From positions 8,150,001-8,214,000 of the forward strand of contig OX637402.1 of assembly GCA_951799425.1 (NCBI GenBank): a stretch of 64,000 nt of DNA, written 5' to 3'. Positions 59,875-64,000 of the stretch are shown in pieces (position 1 is the first letter of the stretch; each line of letters opens with the position of its first letter). This stretch comes from Ilex aquifolium (Eukaryota > Streptophyta > Magnoliopsida > Aquifoliales > Aquifoliaceae). A model generated the notes under the pieces. The model saw nothing but the letters and a program-made list of their open reading frames with translations. It made no database searches and was not told where the DNA came from. The position numbers and the translations under genes are program-made.

Positions 59875-59997
59875 AAAACCTACTGGTAAGTTTTGTCAGC
59901 ATTCTACCGGTAGGTTTTGTACACTGAAAATCTTCTACTGCTACCCCTGCCAAAACCTACCGGTTGGTTTGGTCATCGTTCTACTGGTAGGTTTTGC
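59875..59997. repeat. TACCGGTA palindrome cluster in D 3' LTR
   Basis: Four units around AAACCTACCGGTAGGTTT, two with CTGG centres and one with an altered right arm (CCGGTTGG), linked by GTCA(G/T)C(A/G)TTCTAC phrases. The block is larger than in the 5' LTR of the same element. Confidence 0.9.
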
Positions 59998-60688
59998 CTA
60001 GAAACACTAGAAAGCTGCAATCTCAACTCCAATTGCTTTGTGGGCCCACCTCTACTTCTCCCACACATCCCCTGACATATTCTACATACAAGAATGCTCT
60101 CTTACACCTAAGGTCTGACTTTGGAAGAAGAATCATGGAAGAGGAAGAGAGAGAAAGATAATGGTTGGGGAAGCATGGAAAAGGTATGGCATGGTCTGTC
60201 CTTGCCTGCACAATTGTCCAATCCCTTCCCAATGATGGTATGTCAGCTCTCACAGACCTTAGGGGTGTCATGGACAAAAATGAAGACAATTCTTAGACCA
60301 TTATTCAGCTACACACATACTTTTAGAGAGAGAAGCTCAAGGAAGAAGATGAAGTTAGAGAGAGAGAGTTGGGTTTTCATTATTTCTTCACCATTTTCAG
60401 TGTTGTAAGCTTTAAACTACTTGTAATCTTTCCCATTTTCATTTTAAATTCTTTCATTCAAGTTGTATGCAAGCTTAGCTAAGTGTTTTTAGCATTTCAA
60501 TTTCTACATTTGGGTATTTGCTTTCAATATTTTTATTTTGGTCGTGAATGCTATTTCACTTGTAGTTTAACTCTTTTCCTTCATTAATACAAGTTCCATG
60601 CTCCATTTCTCTACCATGTTTCTTTACTTTGTGTTGGAATTTCCTTTTATTATGAGTAGCTAAGTTTTTAGTTGGCTAATCCAAGGGA

Positions 60689-60693
60689 GATTT
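60689..60693 (+). repeat. TSD (GATTT), left copy
   Basis: Target-site duplication of the solo LTR at 60694-62944. It matches 62945-62949, and the 5' LTR of D shows the single uninterrupted site near 49258. Confidence 0.95.
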
Positions 60694-61197
60694 TGTAACA
60701 CCCCATATTTTTCTTTTATAGATATGTATATAGATATATATAGTAAATAATTGTTGTAAAAAAAAACATGGATATGAGTAGTGACGATAGGAATAAAAAC
60801 TAGAGATGCGAATTGATTGAGAAGTTAAGCTTCGAAGATGTTTAAACTTGGAAAGGGTGAATAGACAAGTTTCTAAAGGTTTTTAGGTCAAAATAAGGTT
60901 TCCATTGAGTCCGGAAGGTCGAAAAACCTTGGGAGAGGTAATATGAGGTGTATTAGAAGTTAGGAAGTATTTTGGAGTTAAAACACATTTTAGAGAAAAT
61001 TTGGGTATAAAGGATTTTGGACACTGTCTACTATTTCGATCATAACTTTTTATTCTTAATTCCAAATGACCTGAAATTTTTACAGTAGATAGTAGACATC
61101 TAGGGCTACAAAAGTGTATCTCATGAAAATTTTTCAATTCGACCTCTAAATGGGTCAAAAATGCATTGGAAGTGGAAGTAGAAAATCTGGGTAGTGA

Positions 61198-61325
61198 CTA
61201 CCGGTAGCCAAAATCAGCTACCGGTAGCCAATGGTCCAGTAAAGATCAGCTACCGGTAGCCAACCGGTAGTCGAGTGTCCAGTGTGTCCGAGCTACCGGT
61301 AGCCAAAATCAGCTACCGGTAGCCA
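61198..61325. repeat. GCTACCGGTAGC palindrome cluster in solo LTR
   Basis: Five units with ACCGGTAG cores, three of them perfect 12-bp GCTACCGGTAGC palindromes, several linked by CAAAATCA. The cluster ends about 50 bp before the TATA box. Confidence 0.92.
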
Positions 61326-61374
61326 TTGTAAAAATCCGAATTTTTCTGTTCGCGAACCCTCGATTTTTCCCCCA

Positions 61375-61385
61375 CTATAAATACA
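61375..61385 (+). promoter_or_regulatory. TATA box of solo LTR
   Basis: CTATAAATACA followed by a pyrimidine-rich stretch (TCCTCTCACCTTCTTAGCC), a good match to a plant core promoter. Confidence 0.75.
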
Positions 61386-61948
61386 TCCTCTCACCTTCTT
61401 AGCCTTCATTACACACCTTAAAACCCTAGAAAACATTAGACAGAAAGAGGGGAAGAGAAAAACACAAGATCAAAGGTGAAAAACAAGGAATTAAAGGGTT
61501 GATTCAAGATCAAAGCCCTAATTTTTCCAAGAACATTAAGGTAGGGGTTTTCTCTCACTCACTTACATTGAGGCTAGGGTATTTATACATGTATGTTTTG
61601 GCTACCAATGGTATCTATATGCTATGGAATCATCCTCTCTTAAGCTTTTTGGCAAAGATTACATGTTTTACACAAAGTTAGGGTTTAATACCCATGAAAT
61701 CTTCTTTCTCGTTTTAAAAACCTTAATGTTTGGAGAGTGATGTATTTCCTTCCTAAATGCTTTCTTTATTATGGATTTCAAAACCTTAATGCTTTGTGTT
61801 GGGTAGAAAAAATGATGTTATTGTGATCTCATGTATTTTCGTAGTTGGTTGTGGAATTGTTATATGTTATATTTTGGGGACTTTGGTTGGATGATTGTAA
61901 ATTGACATAATTGTTGGAATGATATGCTTGGTTGGGATTTGTGATGCA

Positions 61949-62340
61949 CATGAGTGAGAGGTTCCTTGTAAGGATGCTCACCCCTTCCCAAGAGGTTCCT
62001 TGTAAGGATGCTTGGGAAATAATGAAGTGATTGGTGGGAGGTTTCTTGTAAGAATGGTCACCCATTCTCAAGAGGTTCCTTGTAAGGATGCTTGAGAATT
62101 AAAGATGATCTAAAGAACGGGGGTGGAGGTTGCCCTAAAGTATGCCACCTACCGAATGAATGGGAGTGGAGGTTGCCTTAAAGTATGCCACTTACCGGAA
62201 GAATGGGGGTGGAGGTTGCCTTAAAGTATGCCACCTACCTAAAGAATGGACTCTCAAGAGGTTCCTGGTAAGGATGCTTGAGAGTCAAAGATGACCTAAA
62301 CGGGGGTGGAGGTTACCCTAAAGTATGCCACCTACCGAAA
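61949..62340 (+). repeat. Two interleaved tandem repeats in solo LTR
   Basis: Unit 1 is AGAGGTTCCTTGTAAGGATG, five copies (about 61959, 61989, 62037, 62070 and 62254). Unit 2 is GGGGTGGAGGTTGCC followed by AAAGTATGCCACCTACC, four copies (about 62119, 62164, 62207 and 62294). Unit 1 contains a small inverted repeat (CCTTGTAAGG). Confidence 0.85.
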
Positions 62341-62944
62341 GAATTGTTGGAAATTGTTTATGGCAATTAATGGTGATTATATGTATGTGATACTCAATTG
62401 TTCATTTAAGTAATGTTTTTACATAAACTTGAGATCCTTTTTAAATGTCACTGCTTTATTTCAAATTACGTATCTATGTTATGTTAAAAATGAGACCGAC
62501 CGTTTTAAATGCTTTTCTAAACCTTGTATGGGTTTGAGAGGAATGTTTCTACAGAGCTTTGTGCTCACCCCCTACCGCTAACATTTTTCAGATTACCCGC
62601 TTGAGGAGGACGCAAGGGTCGAGGAACCCGCCACTTGGGAGGCTCCACTCGAAGGGAATATAGATTCCGAGGTGGACCTATAGAGATATAGTTTCTTTTG
62701 TACTAGACTAGGACATTCTTTTGAAACACTGTGTAGTCTAGTTTCTTTTGTTTATTTCCGCTGCGCTATATTAGTTGATTTTTGGTATGTAAAGACCAAG
62801 ATGGGTCTATTCTTTTGGGATAATATTGTAAATTCTATGGATGATTTTATGAAGTCTTATTTATTGATGGATTATTTTAGTGCTCTCATGATGTAAATGG
62901 TTTTAGAATGTAATGCCGTCCAGGGTGTGTTTTGGGGCGTTACA

Positions 62945-63529
62945 GATTTCCTCTTGGGTATGCTAAATCAACTCTCCTCCATTCTTCCTCGTAGTGTAAA
63001 GTGCTTTGTTTGACTAGGTTGAGTGCAAACGTGGTTATGAGCTCTTGATACACCGTAGACTTGTCACGGGGTATGCTTGTGCCTACATCTCCACATTAGT
63101 CCCTCACTTCCTACGAATTAATCAAGCACAGAGACACCATTGGTAGAATGTATTGAGTTGATTTGGCATTCCTATTGGAATGACCTCTTCAGATTAGCCA
63201 ACCTTGTTTCATTACATTTTTATCAAAAACTCCACTCACCAAAACACAAAACTACAAGATTTTACACTTTTCATTTCTTTACAAAATCACCTTCACCACA
63301 ATTCGACCAACCTTCCCTGAAGAGACGACCTTGGAATACTTAATTCCAAGTAAAACACGACATTGCAAGGCTCTCTATGCTTGGGGAGCACTTTTGCACA
63401 CACACACACACACACATTTTCCCCATTTCTAGCATCAAACCCGAGGGAGAGTGACACTCACCTACACACATAAACCATATACACATTCTAGGGTTTGTGT
63501 TTGGAGATTAGGGTAAACGCAACCAAGCA
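62945..63529 (+). mobile_element. Athila D 3' LTR, right piece
   Basis: Starts with the second TSD copy GATTT and continues the LTR to CAACCAAGCA at 63529. It contains the conserved stem-loop at 63330-63350 and a CA microsatellite. Confidence 0.92.
63398..63416 (+). repeat. CA microsatellite
   Basis: An uninterrupted CA run of about nine units. Shorter runs occur at the same place in other LTR copies (about 30069, 49710 and, as GT, 42031). Confidence 0.9.
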
Positions 63530-63824
63530 TGTCACCCATGGAGGCTTTGTCTGGCGTCGCCTCGCCTGGCGTTGCCCATGGCCTCGCCCAGGCCAACCCC
63601 GAGACTTCTCCTGGATCCCTTGATTCAGTCTCCTCCTTCATTGTGGAACTACCATCGGAGCCCCCTTTCATCGTCTTCAAGCTCCTGCACTTCAGGCTCT
63701 CTCAATATCTTTTGGGAAAAAGGGGTTTTGGACCCTAGGCTCAAGGAAAAGCTTCAAGAAAAGAAAAAAAAAATGGGGAAATGGAGTAAAGGAGTTGGAG
63801 GATTTTTTTTCCTACATATATATA
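63530..63824. other. GC-rich right flank of element D
   Basis: GC-rich DNA with GGCGTCGCC and CCATGG phrases related to the left flank (48240-48273), then an A-rich tract. Frames on both strands show no recognised domain. Confidence 0.5.
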
Positions 63825-64000
63825 TCCCGAGTTAGATATCAGAGACTTTTGGTAATTGATACTAACATTCAGTCGATGAAGATTTGCCTCATAGACATTA
63901 GCAACAGAACTGTCAGCGATCACTACGTCGTCACCAAGTACTGCGTACTTAGTGAAGCGGACACCTGGATAAACCCTTTTCGCACACCACCACACCACTA
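63825..64000 (-). pseudogene. Mitovirus RdRp-like fragment (fossil virus sequence)
   Basis: Read on the minus strand from the window edge it gives YPGVRFTKYAVLGDDVVIAD, then VNVSINYQKSLISNSG-like phrases. The GDD box is at 63927-63935. This is the palm-domain motif C region of mitovirus RNA polymerases (YAxLGDDxVIAD followed by the IxYQKSLIS motif). Such fragments are known in plant mitochondrial genomes and as nuclear copies. Only the part from about motif C to the following motif lies in the window. It joins unrelated A/T-rich DNA at about 63825. As a short piece in nuclear-type repeat DNA it is a broken fossil. Confidence 0.85.

Larger units (their letters stand above)
59630..60693 (+). 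mobile_element. Athila D 3' LTR, left piece
   Basis: Starts TGATGAGCATAG. It matches the 5' LTR up to AAGGGAGATTT, where a solo LTR is inserted. It contains the expanded palindrome cluster (59875-59997). Confidence 0.92.
60694..62944 (+). mobile_element. Solo LTR (2.25 kb), probably chromovirus type
   Basis: Starts TGTAACACCCCAT and ends GGGGCGTTACA, with inverted termini (TGTAAC/GTTACA) and perfect 5-bp TSDs GATTT. It contains a palindrome cluster (61198-61325), a TATA box (61375), a leader with AACCCTAGAAAAC, and tandem repeats (61949-62340). There is no PBS, coding DNA or second LTR, so it is a recombined solo LTR. The terminal sequence and length fit Tekay/Del-like chromoviruses, but the family call is tentative. 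Confidence 0.8.
48274..63529 (+). mobile_element. Athila element D, complete in layout but broken
   Basis: 5' LTR (48274-49854), tRNA-Asp PBS, gag, protease, RT, RNase H, integrase, long spacer, 3' ORF, polypurine tract and 3' LTR (59630-63529, interrupted by a solo LTR). The flanking five bases are CGTCG on the left and TGTCA on the right; they would match if both CG sites of a CGTCG duplication had decayed. The LTRs differ by about 5% by eye in comparable stretches, which at 1.3e-8 per site per year gives roughly two million years. About eight breaks in gag-pol plus a few in the 3' ORF. Confidence 0.9.

Noticed and set aside
63529-63738. Plus-strand 69-codon frame starting at the LTR edge
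   Set aside because: Its ATG is formed by the LTR terminus and the flank; composition reflects the GC-rich flank and no family is seen.

Overview
The window is nuclear DNA from a flowering plant with a repeat-rich genome, probably a dicot; I cannot name the species. The evidence is nested Ty3/gypsy LTR retrotransposons of plant-only lineages (Athila, Tat, Tekay chromovirus), plant-type primer-binding sites (tRNA-Asp and initiator tRNA-Met), a decayed piece of nuclear rDNA, and a mitovirus-like polymerase fragment of the kind carried by plant mitochondrial and nuclear genomes. I found no intact host protein gene and no tRNA gene. Coordinates were read by eye, so most element edges are good to a few bases where terminal TG/CA or a target-site duplication (TSD) is visible, and to about 20-50 bases elsewhere.

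Layout. 1-2498 is the 3' internal part of an Athila element (A) ending in its 3' ORF and 3' LTR. That LTR is split by a very young Tekay-type derivative (2648-9509, TSD GTTAA) whose two 2,803-bp LTRs are almost identical. 9515-10415 is the rest of LTR A, followed by an LTR remnant and gag of a different Athila element (B, to 13296). 13297-29456 is a mosaic of Athila pieces in alternating orientation (E minus, F plus, LTR G minus, H plus, I minus). H and I form a large imperfect inverted repeat. 29457-35626 is an Athila derivative (C) in which I see LTR parts and gag only; its gag holds a reverse-oriented solo LTR (31684-33361).

35627-41925 is a non-Athila island. It holds a chromovirus-like RT fragment, a stretch resembling plant mitochondrial DNA, unassigned AT-rich DNA, and an rDNA fragment (IGS/5'ETS plus the first ~570 bases of 18S) interrupted by another solo LTR. 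41926-43785 is a reverse Athila LTR. 43786-47660 is the 3' half of a Tat element, including its antisense extra ORF. 47863-48273 and 63530-63824 are GC-rich flanks of the large Athila element D (48274-63529), which is complete in layout but broken. Its 3' LTR contains a 2.25-kb solo LTR (60694-62944). The window ends inside a mitovirus RdRp-like fragment (63825-64000, minus).

Main observation. Almost every LTR here, from at least four unrelated LTR types, carries a cluster of short perfect palindromes centred on CCGG, with lineage-specific arms (TACCGGTA, TTCCGGAA, GTCCGGAC, GCTACCGGTAGC). The clusters lie in the presumed U3, and where a TATA box is visible they sit just upstream of it. In Athila elements A and D a second cluster of the element's own type lies upstream of the 3' ORF, which suggests a duplicated promoter module. 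A second conserved feature is a stem-loop (CTTGGAA...TTCCAAG) in nine Athila LTR copies, with a variable loop.
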